Below, piece after piece: positions 44,176-52,146 of a stretch of 64,000 bases of DNA. The translations under genes were made by a program, and so were the position numbers. Position 1 is the first letter of the stretch, and every line of letters starts with the position of its first letter. The notes beneath the pieces are model-generated. The model was not told the DNA's origin, ran no database searches, and saw only the letters and a program-made list of their open reading frames with translations. This DNA is from MGBC120314 sp051880495 (GTDB lineage: Bacteria; Bacillota; Clostridia; Lachnospirales; Lachnospiraceae), in assembly GCA_051880495.1 (NCBI GenBank), contig JBJEOB010000009.1, positions 1 through 64,000 of the forward strand, in the 5' to 3' direction.

Positions 44176-45123
44176 TTATTTCCAGTATGTGCCGCCCTCT
44201 ACCGCACTGTGATTTTTTGGCACCTCACAGTCCAGTGGATAATTCCAGTAATCATTATACATGGCAGCAATTTTCGGTTCATGGTCATCCCAGCGTTTGC
44301 CCTTAATTCCAAAAAACAGCTGCAACGCTCCGCCGACGTGGATTGCCTGTTTTCCTTTTTCCTTACAGTGTGCCGCAAGCGGAAAACCATATGCCCCGCA
44401 CCCGATAAGCGCAACATCGTAATCGATTTTGTCAACCTCATCGCACATATACTGTAATGCATCAAACCACGTTGCAAAACGCTCGTCTTTCTGTCCTCCC
44501 GAGGTCTGTACCGCCTTAAGCGTAATGAATTCGCATTCCGGCAGCATATCCGGGTCATCAAACAGCTTATCCCTGTTTAGAAGCTGGCTTTTTATCGACT
44601 CCTCAAACGGATGAATTATAAGCACCTTTTTACCCTTTAATGCCCTCGTCCATGGCTTTTGGGCATACCACGGTTCGAGGCATGCAAGCCAGCAGACTCC
44701 ATCCATCTGCCTGCCGTATTTACTTATAAAATACTCTTCCGAGCACTGATACCATACGCCAAGCATATCCATCACGGCGCATCCGTTCTTCATAACTTCG
44801 TTAAAACGTGGCAGCAGTGACTTATCCTTTGGAAAGAATCCGGCGCATGTGCAAAGCTGTTCTATAACCTTGTCTTCCTTGCCGGTCCAGTTAAATTCTG
44901 CCGTTCTCATGGCAAATAATTCCACGCTGCCAAAGCGTGCTGCCATAAACGGTTCACCACTTTCAAGCTTAGCTGCCATATAGTCCGACGCTGCTTCAAT
45001 ATCGTAATATTTCTTTCCGGCGTATGTGGGTTTATCAAAATTATTGCTTATATCCTTAGGATAAAATTTATCTCGGTATCTGAATCTTAAGTTATAATAA
45101 AGCCCCTTAAGTTTTCTAAGCAT
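44176..45123 (-). CDS. GT-D-like putative glycosyltransferase
   Basis: A 315-residue soluble protein. FMAARFGSVELFAMR near residue 63, VLIIHPFEESIKSQL and ALIGCGAYGFPLAAHCKEKG with GGALQLFFGIKGKRWD resemble the GT-D (DUF1792-type) fold, in which an RFGDGE segment binds metal. Here that segment reads RFGSVE, so the Asp is missing and the reaction is uncertain. ATG 45123 has GGGAGG 4 nt upstream and fits better than the TTG four codons earlier. It is 21 bp after yqeY. Confidence 0.5.
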   Translation of the reverse strand: MLRKLKGLYYNLRFRYRDKFYPKDISNNFDKPTYAGKKYYDIEAASDYMAAKLESGEPFMAARFGSVELFAMRTAEFNWTGKEDKVIEQLCTCAGFFPKDKSLLPRFNEVMKNGCAVMDMLGVWYQCSEEYFISKYGRQMDGVCWLACLEPWYAQKPWTRALKGKKVLIIHPFEESIKSQLLNRDKLFDDPDMLPECEFITLKAVQTSGGQKDERFATWFDALQYMCDEVDKIDYDVALIGCGAYGFPLAAHCKEKGKQAIHVGGALQLFFGIKGKRWDDHEPKIAAMYNDYWNYPLDCEVPKNHSAVEGGTYWK

Positions 45124-45144
45124 AATGCCTCCCAATGCATATTG

Positions 45145-45582
45145 TTATTCGCAGAGTTTTGCAACCACTTCATTAATTACCTTGCCGTCTGCCTTGCCCT
45201 TAAGCTCTGCCATTACTGCCTTCATAATCTGTCCCTTGTTTTTTGTTGCAATAACATCAGCAAATTTTTCCGTAAGAATTGTCTTAACTTCCTCTGCAGA
45301 GAGCATCTTCGGTGCAAATTCAGACATAACAGCAAGCCTTGCCTCATATTCTGCCCTTAACTCTTCTCTGTCGGCAGGACATGTCTCAAGCTGTTCCTTA
45401 ACACTCTTTATTTCCTTTAGGATTGCATCATTAACCATTTCGTCAGGAATGTTTTCCCTGCAGCCTGCATCTATTGCAAGCTTTTTGGCAGCGGAAACCA
45501 GCACCGCAATCGAGTCTTTTCTCTCCTTATCTCTTGCCTTCATGGCGTCAATCATCGCCTTCTGTAATGTATCAAACTGCAT
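45145..45582 (-). CDS. yqeY: GatB/YqeY domain protein
   Basis: A 145-residue helical protein of the YqeY family (LQKAMIDAMKARDKERKDSI, AVMSEFAPKMLSAEEVKTIL, KNKGQIMKAVMAELKGKADG). It is related to the tRNA-binding tail of GatB; the role is probably RNA or translation-associated but unproven. ATG 45582 is chosen for GGAGGG upstream. It heads the long glycan operon behind a consensus promoter, unlike its usual place beside rpsU. Confidence 0.9.
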   Translation of the reverse strand: MQFDTLQKAMIDAMKARDKERKDSIAVLVSAAKKLAIDAGCRENIPDEMVNDAILKEIKSVKEQLETCPADREELRAEYEARLAVMSEFAPKMLSAEEVKTILTEKFADVIATKNKGQIMKAVMAELKGKADGKVINEVVAKLCE

Positions 45583-45631
45583 ATTATTCCCTCCATTTTC
45601 TTTTCTCATAATTTTACCTATAATTAGTTTT

Positions 45632-45660
45632 ATTATACTTCATAAAGTCCGTATATTCAA
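45632..45660 (-). promoter_or_regulatory. Sigma-A promoter of yqeY-glycan operon
   Basis: Minus strand TTGAAT, 17-bp spacer, TATAAT. The predicted start near 45625 lies about 43 nt before the yqeY ATG. All genes to 31181 follow with gaps of 48 bp or less and no terminator-like hairpin. Confidence 0.8.
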
Positions 45661-45699
45661 TTACAAAATTGGATATGGGCAATCCCCTCGCGGAGCGTA

Positions 45700-45839
45700 T
45701 ATTGTATAATAGGACTTGGGTGTCAAAAGCTCATTTTAAATTCATGACCTGGCAAAATGCGCAAATAAAGTTGTTTGCTCATTTTGCCATTCAAGTCTTT
45801 GATAATGAGCTTTTGACACCCAAGTCCTATTATACAATA
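45700..45839. repeat. 140-bp inverted-repeat element with 36-bp perfect arms
   Basis: Arms 45700-45735 and 45804-45839 are perfectly complementary over 36 bp (outer end TATTGTATAATAGG, inner end GGGTGTCAAAAGCTCATT). The loop holds a second hairpin, 45751-45765 paired with 45774-45788 (GGCAAAATG-C-GCAAA). TA dinucleotides end both arms. It lies between a terminator and the yqeY promoter. It could be a MITE-type element or an oversized bidirectional hairpin. The inner core recurs at 60853-60935. Confidence 0.85.
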
Positions 45840-45869
45840 AAAGAGCCGCAGCACTTAATGCTGCAGCTC
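45836..45869 (-). terminator. Terminator of the 88-residue hypothetical gene
   Basis: On the minus strand GAGCTGCAGC pairs with GCTGCGGCTC (10 bp with one G-U) around ATTAAGT, followed by TTTTATT. It lies 40 bp after the stop. Confidence 0.85.
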
Positions 45870-45909
45870 CTCGTCACAAAACCGCTTACTGTTTAATTTA
45901 CCGGCACGC

Positions 45910-46176
45910 CTAGTATAATTTGAAGTCAGGCTTTTCTAATTCGCCTTCGTCAAACATTACCTCTCCCTCCTGGTTCAGTGCCATATTCTTGGAGGTGAGT
46001 GCCACATGGTCCATATAGTCAATAAATAAATCGATTTCGTCTACGCCTGCTTCTTTAGCATATTTAGAGATAACAGGCTGTGCAAGCTCGTTAATCTTTG
46101 CCTGTGGTTTTTCCTTCTGTAAAACCTCTACCTCTTCATCTATCTTTTTCACAAGCTCTCTGGATATTTCATTCAT
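45910..46176 (-). CDS. Conserved-looking small hypothetical protein
   Basis: An 88-residue acidic soluble protein with an N-terminal helix rich in Glu and Lys (SRELVKKIDEEVEVLQKEKP) and VDEIDLFIDYMDHVALTS. No recognised domain, signal or membrane segment. ATG 46176 has GGGAG 8 nt upstream. It is monocistronic or downstream of metQ (51 bp) and ends in a good terminator, which supports it being a real gene. Confidence 0.65.
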   Translation of the reverse strand: MNEISRELVKKIDEEVEVLQKEKPQAKINELAQPVISKYAKEAGVDEIDLFIDYMDHVALTSKNMALNQEGEVMFDEGELEKPDFKLY

Positions 46177-46227
46177 CTTACATTCTCCCTTTATGAACAT
46201 AAAATTTATAAAATATATTATATACCA

Positions 46228-47121
46228 TTATTCAAATATTGCAATAACAGCTCCATTGTACTTTTCATCGATAAATTTCTTAACCTTTTCTGTCTTTAAG
46301 GCATTTATTAAGGCAGTAATGCCCGGATTTGATTCATTTCCTTCCTTAACCGCAATAATATTTGCGTATGTCTGTGCTGCAAGTGAATCAGAAGCTTCCT
46401 TGGCGATTGCAGTTCTGATATCAAGACCTGCTGCCAATGCGTTATTACCGTTGATGATACCAAGGTTAACATCAGGAAGTGCTCTTGCTACCTGTTCTGC
46501 CTGTAATTCTACGATTTCATAGTTGTGAGGATTCTCTGCGATATCATTCTTGGTTGCTGTGATACCTGCGCCCTCCTTAAGCTTAATAAGTCCCTCCTGC
46601 TCAAGTAAAAGAAGTGCTCTTGCCTCATTTGTTGTGTCATTTGGAACTGCGATTTTAGCACCATCCGGCAAATCAGCAAGTGAAGAACTCTTACCTGCAT
46701 AGATACCAAATGGTTCATAGTGTATTGCAGCTACTGACTTAAGATGTGTCTTGTTCTCTTCGTTAAATGAATCAAGATATGGCTGATGCTGGAAATAGTT
46801 GGCATCAAGACTTCCGTCTTCAAGAGCGGTATTTGGAATTACGTAATCTGAGAATTCTACAATCTCAAGATCGTATCCTGCTGCCGCAAGGTCATCCTTA
46901 ACCTGTGCAAGGATTTCTGCATGTGGTGTTACTGAAGCACCAACCGTAAGTTTTGTAAGCTTTGGTGCCTCTGTAGCTGCATCTGTTGAAGCTGCTGTTG
47001 TAGCTTCTGCTGCGTTCTGCTGACCGCCTTCTGCTGCATTCTGCTGTGCGTTATTATTTCCGCAGCCTGTAAATGCCAACACTAAAGTTAAAATAAGTAC
47101 TACTGATAAAATTTTTTTCAT
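46228..47121 (-). CDS. metQ: MetQ methionine-binding lipoprotein
   Basis: Substrate-binding lipoprotein of the MetNIQ ABC importer. It has a lipobox (LVLAFTGCGN), an Ala/Thr/Gln linker, then the NlpA family domain: LTVGASVTPHAEILAQ, IPNTALEDGSLDANYFQHQP, IHYEPFGIYAGK and IAVPNDTTNEARALLLLEQ. ATG 47121 after AAAGGAGGAG; the open frame before it is not used. Order metN-metI-metQ is complete here. It takes up L- or D-methionine. Confidence 0.93.
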   Translation of the reverse strand: MKKILSVVLILTLVLAFTGCGNNNAQQNAAEGGQQNAAEATTAASTDAATEAPKLTKLTVGASVTPHAEILAQVKDDLAAAGYDLEIVEFSDYVIPNTALEDGSLDANYFQHQPYLDSFNEENKTHLKSVAAIHYEPFGIYAGKSSSLADLPDGAKIAVPNDTTNEARALLLLEQEGLIKLKEGAGITATKNDIAENPHNYEIVELQAEQVARALPDVNLGIINGNNALAAGLDIRTAIAKEASDSLAAQTYANIIAVKEGNESNPGITALINALKTEKVKKFIDEKYNGAVIAIFE

Positions 47122-47155
47122 AATAAACTCCTCCTTTGCCTTTGGCAATAATAAT

Positions 47156-47818
47156 TTATCGTTTTCTCCTGTCACTTAATCTTGCAAGCCTCATTCCTGC
47201 CTCCTGCAGGGCCTGCACAATGACTACGAGTAATGCGACCGTAACTAACATAATGTCTGTCTGGTATCTGTTATAGCCATATCTTATGGCTATGTCACCC
47301 AGTCCGCCTCCACCGGTAAATCCGGCAAGCGCTGAATAACTAAGAATTGTTGTGACTGCAAGTGCTCCGCCTACAATCAATGACGGCAGTGACTCCGGCA
47401 GTAAAACCTTATAAATAATCTGAAATGTTGAGGTTCCCATTGCTTTAGCCGCCTCTATGACACCCTGGTCAATTTCCTTTAGTGATGATTCGACCACTCT
47501 TGCGACAAACGGCGTCGCCGCAACGACCAACGGTACTATTGTAGCATTGGTTCCAATTGATGTGCCTGTAAGCCATCTTGTGAACGGAATAATCGTTATC
47601 AGTAAAATAAGAAATGGTATTGACCTTAAAATATTTATTATCACACCAAGTATTGTATTAAGCCAGCGTACCGGCTTTATTCCCTCTTTGTCCGTCACAA
47701 CAAGAATAATGCCAAGCGGAAGACCAAGTACATACGCAATGACCGTTGCAACTATCGTCATATATATCGAATCCCAAAAACCTTCCAAAATCATATCAAC
47801 TATTGCTTTACTAAACAT
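47156..47818 (-). CDS. metI: MetI methionine ABC transporter permease
   Basis: A 220-residue permease with about five TM helices and the EAA loop VIEAAKAMGTSTFQIIYKVL followed by PESLPSLIVGG. ATG overlaps the metN stop (TAATG), so it is coupled. Neighbours on both sides are the ATPase and binding protein of the same importer. Confidence 0.93.
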   Translation of the reverse strand: MFSKAIVDMILEGFWDSIYMTIVATVIAYVLGLPLGIILVVTDKEGIKPVRWLNTILGVIINILRSIPFLILLITIIPFTRWLTGTSIGTNATIVPLVVAATPFVARVVESSLKEIDQGVIEAAKAMGTSTFQIIYKVLLPESLPSLIVGGALAVTTILSYSALAGFTGGGGLGDIAIRYGYNRYQTDIMLVTVALLVVIVQALQEAGMRLARLSDRRKR

Positions 47819-48822
47819 TACTTCTCACCCGTTTCCTCTACTGAAAGATTTCTCGCCTTCAGATAATTAAATATTTTTTCAAATGCATCCCCGTCGGAGG
47901 ACACCTGTATAACCATCTCACCTGTTGCCACACCGTTTATGTTTTTGGTGTTTGCGTAGATAATATTTACCGGTTCCCTGCAGTCAAGAATCATGTTGGC
48001 AATAACGGGTTCAAATGATGAAACTCCGTCGAATACGATACGAATGCTTCTGCCACGCCCAAACTCTATGTTTCTCTCCCCGTCAGGATATACAAGCTTT
48101 CTTCCCGCCTCCGTGGAAGGTTTTGCAAATATTTCTTTGACCGGACCTATTTCTGCAATCCTGCTGTCTGCAATAATCGCCACACGGTTACAGATTGATT
48201 CGACCACCATCATTTCGTGTGTAATTATTACTATTGTAATTCCAAGCTTCTGGTTGATTTCCTTTAACAATGCAAGAACTTCCCGCGTTGTTGTAGGGTC
48301 TAATGCACTTGTTGCCTCATCACACAATAAAACCTTCGGATTATTGGCAAGCGCCCTCGCTATTGCCACACGCTGCTTTTGTCCGCCGGATAACTGCGCC
48401 GGATAAACATTTGCCTTGTCGCTCAGTCCAACCAGCTCCAGAAGTTCCCTTGCTCTCTTTTCCCTGTCTTTCTTAGGAATCTTTGCAATTTCCATAGGAA
48501 ACATAACATTTTTAAGAACCGTTCTCTGCATCAGCAGGTTAAACTGCTGGAATATCATCGAAATCGATTGTCTTGCCTTGTTTAAATCTTTTGGTTTAAG
48601 TGTTGCAAGGTCTGTGTCTTCAAAAAACACATGACCGTCAGTCGGCTTCTCTAACAGATTAAGACATCGCACCAGTGTACTTTTTCCGGCTCCGCTTGCA
48701 CCGATTATTCCGAAAATCTCACCGGACTCAATTTCAATATTTATATCAGATAAAGCAGTTATCGTGTCTTTTCCAACTGTATAATCTTTTCTAAGTTGTT
48801 CAAGCCTTATTATTTTACTCAT
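47818..48822 (-). CDS. metN: MetN methionine ABC transporter ATPase
   Basis: A 334-residue ATPase with Walker A GASGAGKSTL, signature AQLSGGQKQRVAIARAL and Walker B VLLCDEATSALDP. The C-terminal NIL domain (about 265-330, FEPVIANMILDCREPVNIIY) senses methionine and inhibits transport. ATG 48822 is chosen over an upstream GTG that sits too close to GAGG. A TATAAT (48866-48871) lies about 44 bp upstream but its -35 is weak. The leader is too short for a SAM riboswitch. Confidence 0.93.
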   Translation of the reverse strand: MSKIIRLEQLRKDYTVGKDTITALSDINIEIESGEIFGIIGASGAGKSTLVRCLNLLEKPTDGHVFFEDTDLATLKPKDLNKARQSISMIFQQFNLLMQRTVLKNVMFPMEIAKIPKKDREKRARELLELVGLSDKANVYPAQLSGGQKQRVAIARALANNPKVLLCDEATSALDPTTTREVLALLKEINQKLGITIVIITHEMMVVESICNRVAIIADSRIAEIGPVKEIFAKPSTEAGRKLVYPDGERNIEFGRGRSIRIVFDGVSSFEPVIANMILDCREPVNIIYANTKNINGVATGEMVIQVSSDGDAFEKIFNYLKARNLSVEETGEK

Positions 48823-48904
48823 ATATTTCACATCCTCTGCTTCGGATAACTTTTTTGTAAGACTGATTATATCATCCGTTTTTCTGAAGCGCTAATACAT
48901 AAAA

Positions 48905-48945
48905 AATACTGTCGGTTATAGTTTAAATCTATAGCAGACAGTATT
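48905..48945 (-). terminator. Terminator after enolase
   Basis: AATACTGTC pairs with GACAGTATT, with an inner TATAG/CTATA stem, 9 bp after the enolase stop. A T-rich tail (TATTTTTTATG on the minus strand) follows. Confidence 0.75.
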
Positions 48946-48954
48946 TAATGGTAT

Positions 48955-50232
48955 TTATTTCCCTGCAAACGGGTTTTTGTATTCGCTTAATCCGTTCAAT
49001 TCTTCCTCTATGCGGATAAGTCTGTTGTATTTTGCAGTACGTTCACTTCGGCACGGAGCGCCTGTTTTAATCTGACCCGCATTTAATCCAACTGCAAGGT
49101 CAGCAATCGTCGTATCCTCAGTTTCACCGGAACGATGTGAAATGATTGCATTGTAACCGTGTTCCTTTGCAAGCATTACCGCATCTATGGTCTCTGAAAC
49201 TGTCCCGATCTGATTAAGCTTAATAAGTATAGCATTGCCACATCCATTAGCAATCCCATACTCCAGTCTTTTACTGTTTGTAACAAATAAATCATCTCCT
49301 ACCAGCTGGATTTTACTGCCAAGCTGCGCCGTAATCTGCTTCCAGCCTTCCCAGTCTTCTTCGTCAAGCGGATCCTCAATTGAACAAATCGGATATTTTT
49401 CACATAATCCCTTCCAATAGTCAATCAATTCTTCCGTAGTATAGTATTCCCCTGATTTCGGTAAGAGATACCCTTTTTCTGCCTTCCATTCACTGGCCGC
49501 CGCATCAAGTGCAATATAAAAATCCCTGCCCATCTTATATCCGGCCTTTTCCACTGCCTCCATTATCACCTCAATAGCCTCCTCATTTCCGGCAAGGTCA
49601 GGAGCATAGCCGCCCTCATCACCAACAGCAGTGGAGAGTCCTCTTTCTTTCAATATTTTTCCGAGAGTATGATATACCTCACTGCACCATCTGACAGCTT
49701 CCTTTATACAGCATGCGCCGACCGGCATAATCATAAATTCCTGAATGTCAATGTTATTTGATGAGTGACATCCTCCATTTAAAATGTTTGACATCGGAAC
49801 CGGCATCCTTGTTGCGCCAACGCCGCCAATATACTGATAGAGCGACAGTTCTTTTGACTTGGCCGCTGCCCTGCACGACGCTATTGAAACTGCAAGCATC
49901 GAGTTGGCTCCAAGCCTGCTTTTGTCATTCGTTCCATCAAGCTCTATCATTATCTCATCAATATTCTTTACATATGATGCATCCTTATCCTTTAAGGCGT
50001 TATTAATTACACTACCGGCTATCTGTGCCGCTTTTTCGACACCCTTTCCGCCGTAATGCGTAATGTCATTGTCCCTAAGCTCCAACGCCTCAAATCTTCC
50101 TGTTGATGCACCGCTCGGCGATGCAGCGCGTCCCCTTGCGCCATCGTACAATGTAACCTCTGCCTCGACAGTAGGATTTCCCCTTGAATCCAGAATCTGT
50201 CTCGCCTTAACTTCCTTAATCATCATATTCAT
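48955..50232 (-). CDS. eno: Enolase
   Basis: Glycolytic 2-phosphoglycerate dehydratase, 425 residues. Catalytic and metal residues are present: His in GGCHSSNN, Glu in IQEFMIMP, GDEGGYAP, LDAAASEW (Asp), SIEDPLDEEDW, LVGDDLFVTN, the Lys of ILIKLNQIGT and SHRSGETEDT, then the Lys of GQIKTGAPCR. Two normally conserved segments differ: GGCHSSN replaces the usual GGEHADN-like loop and STGRFEA has Arg for Glu. It may be a diverged paralogue. AGGAGG lies 8 nt before ATG 50232. Confidence 0.93.
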   Translation of the reverse strand: MNMMIKEVKARQILDSRGNPTVEAEVTLYDGARGRAASPSGASTGRFEALELRDNDITHYGGKGVEKAAQIAGSVINNALKDKDASYVKNIDEIMIELDGTNDKSRLGANSMLAVSIASCRAAAKSKELSLYQYIGGVGATRMPVPMSNILNGGCHSSNNIDIQEFMIMPVGACCIKEAVRWCSEVYHTLGKILKERGLSTAVGDEGGYAPDLAGNEEAIEVIMEAVEKAGYKMGRDFYIALDAAASEWKAEKGYLLPKSGEYYTTEELIDYWKGLCEKYPICSIEDPLDEEDWEGWKQITAQLGSKIQLVGDDLFVTNSKRLEYGIANGCGNAILIKLNQIGTVSETIDAVMLAKEHGYNAIISHRSGETEDTTIADLAVGLNAGQIKTGAPCRSERTAKYNRLIRIEEELNGLSEYKNPFAGK

Positions 50233-50264
50233 ACAATACTCCTCCTTCTATATCACGTTAGCCG

Positions 50265-51674
50265 CTATTCAAAACTGTGCGGCAGCCTGATTCTAAATAC
50301 TTTTCTTTTTAACCTCTCCCCGTTCCATGGAATCAGCGGATAGATATAACTCTTTCCTGACAAGGTGCGGTTATATACAATCATTGCCGCCATAATAACT
50401 GTACCTGCGACAAATCCCCAGACATTAAATATTGACGTTAATACAAGAATCATCATCCTGGAAAATTTAAGGGCATATCCCATTTCAAAGCTTGCCTGTG
50501 AATAAGTCGCTACTGTTATAAACGCCATATAGAGCATGCTCTCTCCGTTAAACCAGCCTGAGCTTATGGCATATTCACCGACTACAATACCGGCCACAAC
50601 ACTTAACGGCGTGGACAGGGCATTAGGTGTATTTACTGCTGCCATCTTAAGACCGTCGATTGCAATCTCGAGTATCAATAACTGCCATATAACAGGGATT
50701 GTAATATTATCCGTAATCAGAATAAACGACAGCCAGTCAGGAACCCATCCGGGGTTATTCAGAAACAGCAGCCATACCGGTGTAATATAAATTGCGCCAA
50801 TCGTGATTAAGAATCTTGAAATTCTCAAATACGAACCTACAAGCGGAGGAAAATAAAAATCATCAGCTTCCTCAAGCATGTCAAAGATTGACGTCGGCAG
50901 AATAATGACAGCGGGGGAGTTGTCCACCATAAGTACGACATTTCCGTCAAGAACTGCTGCCGCCGCTGTATCCGGTCTTTCAGAATATTTATATTTTGGG
51001 AAAGGATTTATCCATTTACCGGGCAGAAGGCATTCCGCAACACTCTGGATATTCATTGTAAGAGCCTCTACCTTCAGTGAATTAAGCCTGTCTTTTAGAC
51101 GGTTTACCAGTTTAGGGTCTGCCTTTCCTTCTATATAGCACAATGCGACATCCGACTGGGAGCTTGTCCCAACACGAAGTGCTTCAACAGAAAATCTCGG
51201 ATCACGTATTCTTCTTCGAATCAAGGCTGCATTAAAAACAAGCGTTTCTACAAATCCGTCCCTCGAGCCCCTAAGCACCTTATCCTTCCACGGCTCGTCC
51301 ACACTTCTTGCAGGATATGTGCGGCAGTCAATAAGAATACACTTATCAAAGCCATCTACAAAAAAGCCGATTACTCCGGCAAGAATATTTGTCACTGCCA
51401 AGTCAATATTTTTCTCAAGATCCACTTCAATATAAGGTACATTACACACCGCAAATGAATCAGCACTCTTTAAATCATCTTTTTTTAGTCCATAAAAATA
51501 TTGAAGTATACGCTGCAATATTCCGTCTTCTGCGAATCCGTCCACAAAAAACAGCCCGGCTTCAACACCGTCAATCTTCATTTCCTTGTATATAAGGTCA
51601 AAATTTTTATCCAGTCTTAATATTTTTTTCATTTCACTGATATTTTCATGTATTGACGTTTTAAATTCTTTCAT
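50265..51674 (-). CDS. GerA-family spore membrane protein, SpoVAF-like
   Basis: A 470-residue protein with an N-terminal soluble GerA-type domain (VRVGTSSQSDVALCYIEG-like block: ALRVGTSSQSDVALCYIEGK) and about five C-terminal TM helices. The middle segment NPFPKYKYSERPDTAAAAVL plus VDNSPAVIILPTSIFD is typical of the GerAA/SpoVAF group. No GerAB or GerAC partners follow, which favours SpoVAF over a full germinant receptor. ATG 51674 (GAGGAAGG upstream) is preferred to the upstream ORF start. Confidence 0.8.
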   Translation of the reverse strand: MKEFKTSIHENISEMKKILRLDKNFDLIYKEMKIDGVEAGLFFVDGFAEDGILQRILQYFYGLKKDDLKSADSFAVCNVPYIEVDLEKNIDLAVTNILAGVIGFFVDGFDKCILIDCRTYPARSVDEPWKDKVLRGSRDGFVETLVFNAALIRRRIRDPRFSVEALRVGTSSQSDVALCYIEGKADPKLVNRLKDRLNSLKVEALTMNIQSVAECLLPGKWINPFPKYKYSERPDTAAAAVLDGNVVLMVDNSPAVIILPTSIFDMLEEADDFYFPPLVGSYLRISRFLITIGAIYITPVWLLFLNNPGWVPDWLSFILITDNITIPVIWQLLILEIAIDGLKMAAVNTPNALSTPLSVVAGIVVGEYAISSGWFNGESMLYMAFITVATYSQASFEMGYALKFSRMMILVLTSIFNVWGFVAGTVIMAAMIVYNRTLSGKSYIYPLIPWNGERLKRKVFRIRLPHSFE

Positions 51675-51704
51675 AAGGCCTTCCTCTCCCATAAGGTACA
51701 TAAT

Positions 51705-51735
51705 TTCCGGATGCTGACTTTTACAACATCCGGAA
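51705..51735 (-). promoter_or_regulatory. Hairpin upstream of the SpoVAF-like gene
   Basis: TTCCGGATG pairs perfectly with CATCCGGAA (9 bp, 13-nt loop) in the 68-bp gap between the 121-residue gene and the SpoVAF-like gene. No U-tract follows on either strand, so it is more likely an mRNA processing or stability structure than a terminator. Confidence 0.4.
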
Positions 51736-51742
51736 TCAATGC

Positions 51743-52108
51743 TCACCAATACCTTCTACGATTTCTTCTGCGATATATTTCATTTGCCAAAATCACCTGA
51801 ATAAGTTCCATAATCCATTGCTTTTTACATTCGTCACATCCGTCATCGCCGGTGGCAGCTTTTTGATAGCGCTCGGCAATTTTTTTAACCATTCTCAGGA
51901 ATAAAAACTTGTCGGGATACTCATCGTAAATAAAACTTCCGCGGTAATCCTCCATATCAAGTGCTTCTTCAACATAACTTCTAAGTATCTTAGACTCTCT
52001 CGGATACATTTCCACCAGATATGCAGAATCCCGGTTATTGTTCATGTAATCAAAAATACCGTTTGACTCCTGTATTCTTTCTCTCCAGAAATTATCACCA
52101 TCAATCAT
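51743..52108 (-). CDS. Hypothetical protein upstream of SpoVAF-like gene
   Basis: A 121-residue soluble, acidic-then-basic protein. YLVEMYPRESKILRSYVEEA and EYPDKFLFLRMVKKIAERYQ look like a conserved helical core, with a CDECK pair in the middle and a C-terminal RRRNRRRYW tail. No known domain is recognised. It lies 38 bp after the YwmB-like gene and 68 bp before a spore membrane gene, so a sporulation link is possible. Confidence 0.6.
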   Translation of the reverse strand: MIDGDNFWRERIQESNGIFDYMNNNRDSAYLVEMYPRESKILRSYVEEALDMEDYRGSFIYDEYPDKFLFLRMVKKIAERYQKAATGDDGCDECKKQWIMELIQVILANEIYRRRNRRRYW

Positions 52109-52146
52109 ATTTGCCTCTTATATGGTCATTTGCTTTAGTATATGCA

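Noticed and set aside
45125..45709. 194-codon open frame on the plus strand
   Set aside because: Antisense to yqeY and running through its promoter and the inverted repeat; Ser/Ile-rich shadow composition.
48823..48904. Possible SAM riboswitch or T-box before metN
   Set aside because: The leader after the likely -10 is only about 37 nt, too short for either, and no matching conserved core is visible.
52109..52146. Sporulation-type promoter (GCATATA-N14-CATATAAG) before the 121-residue gene
   Set aside because: Transcription would begin inside or past the ribosome site of that gene, so it could not be used for it.
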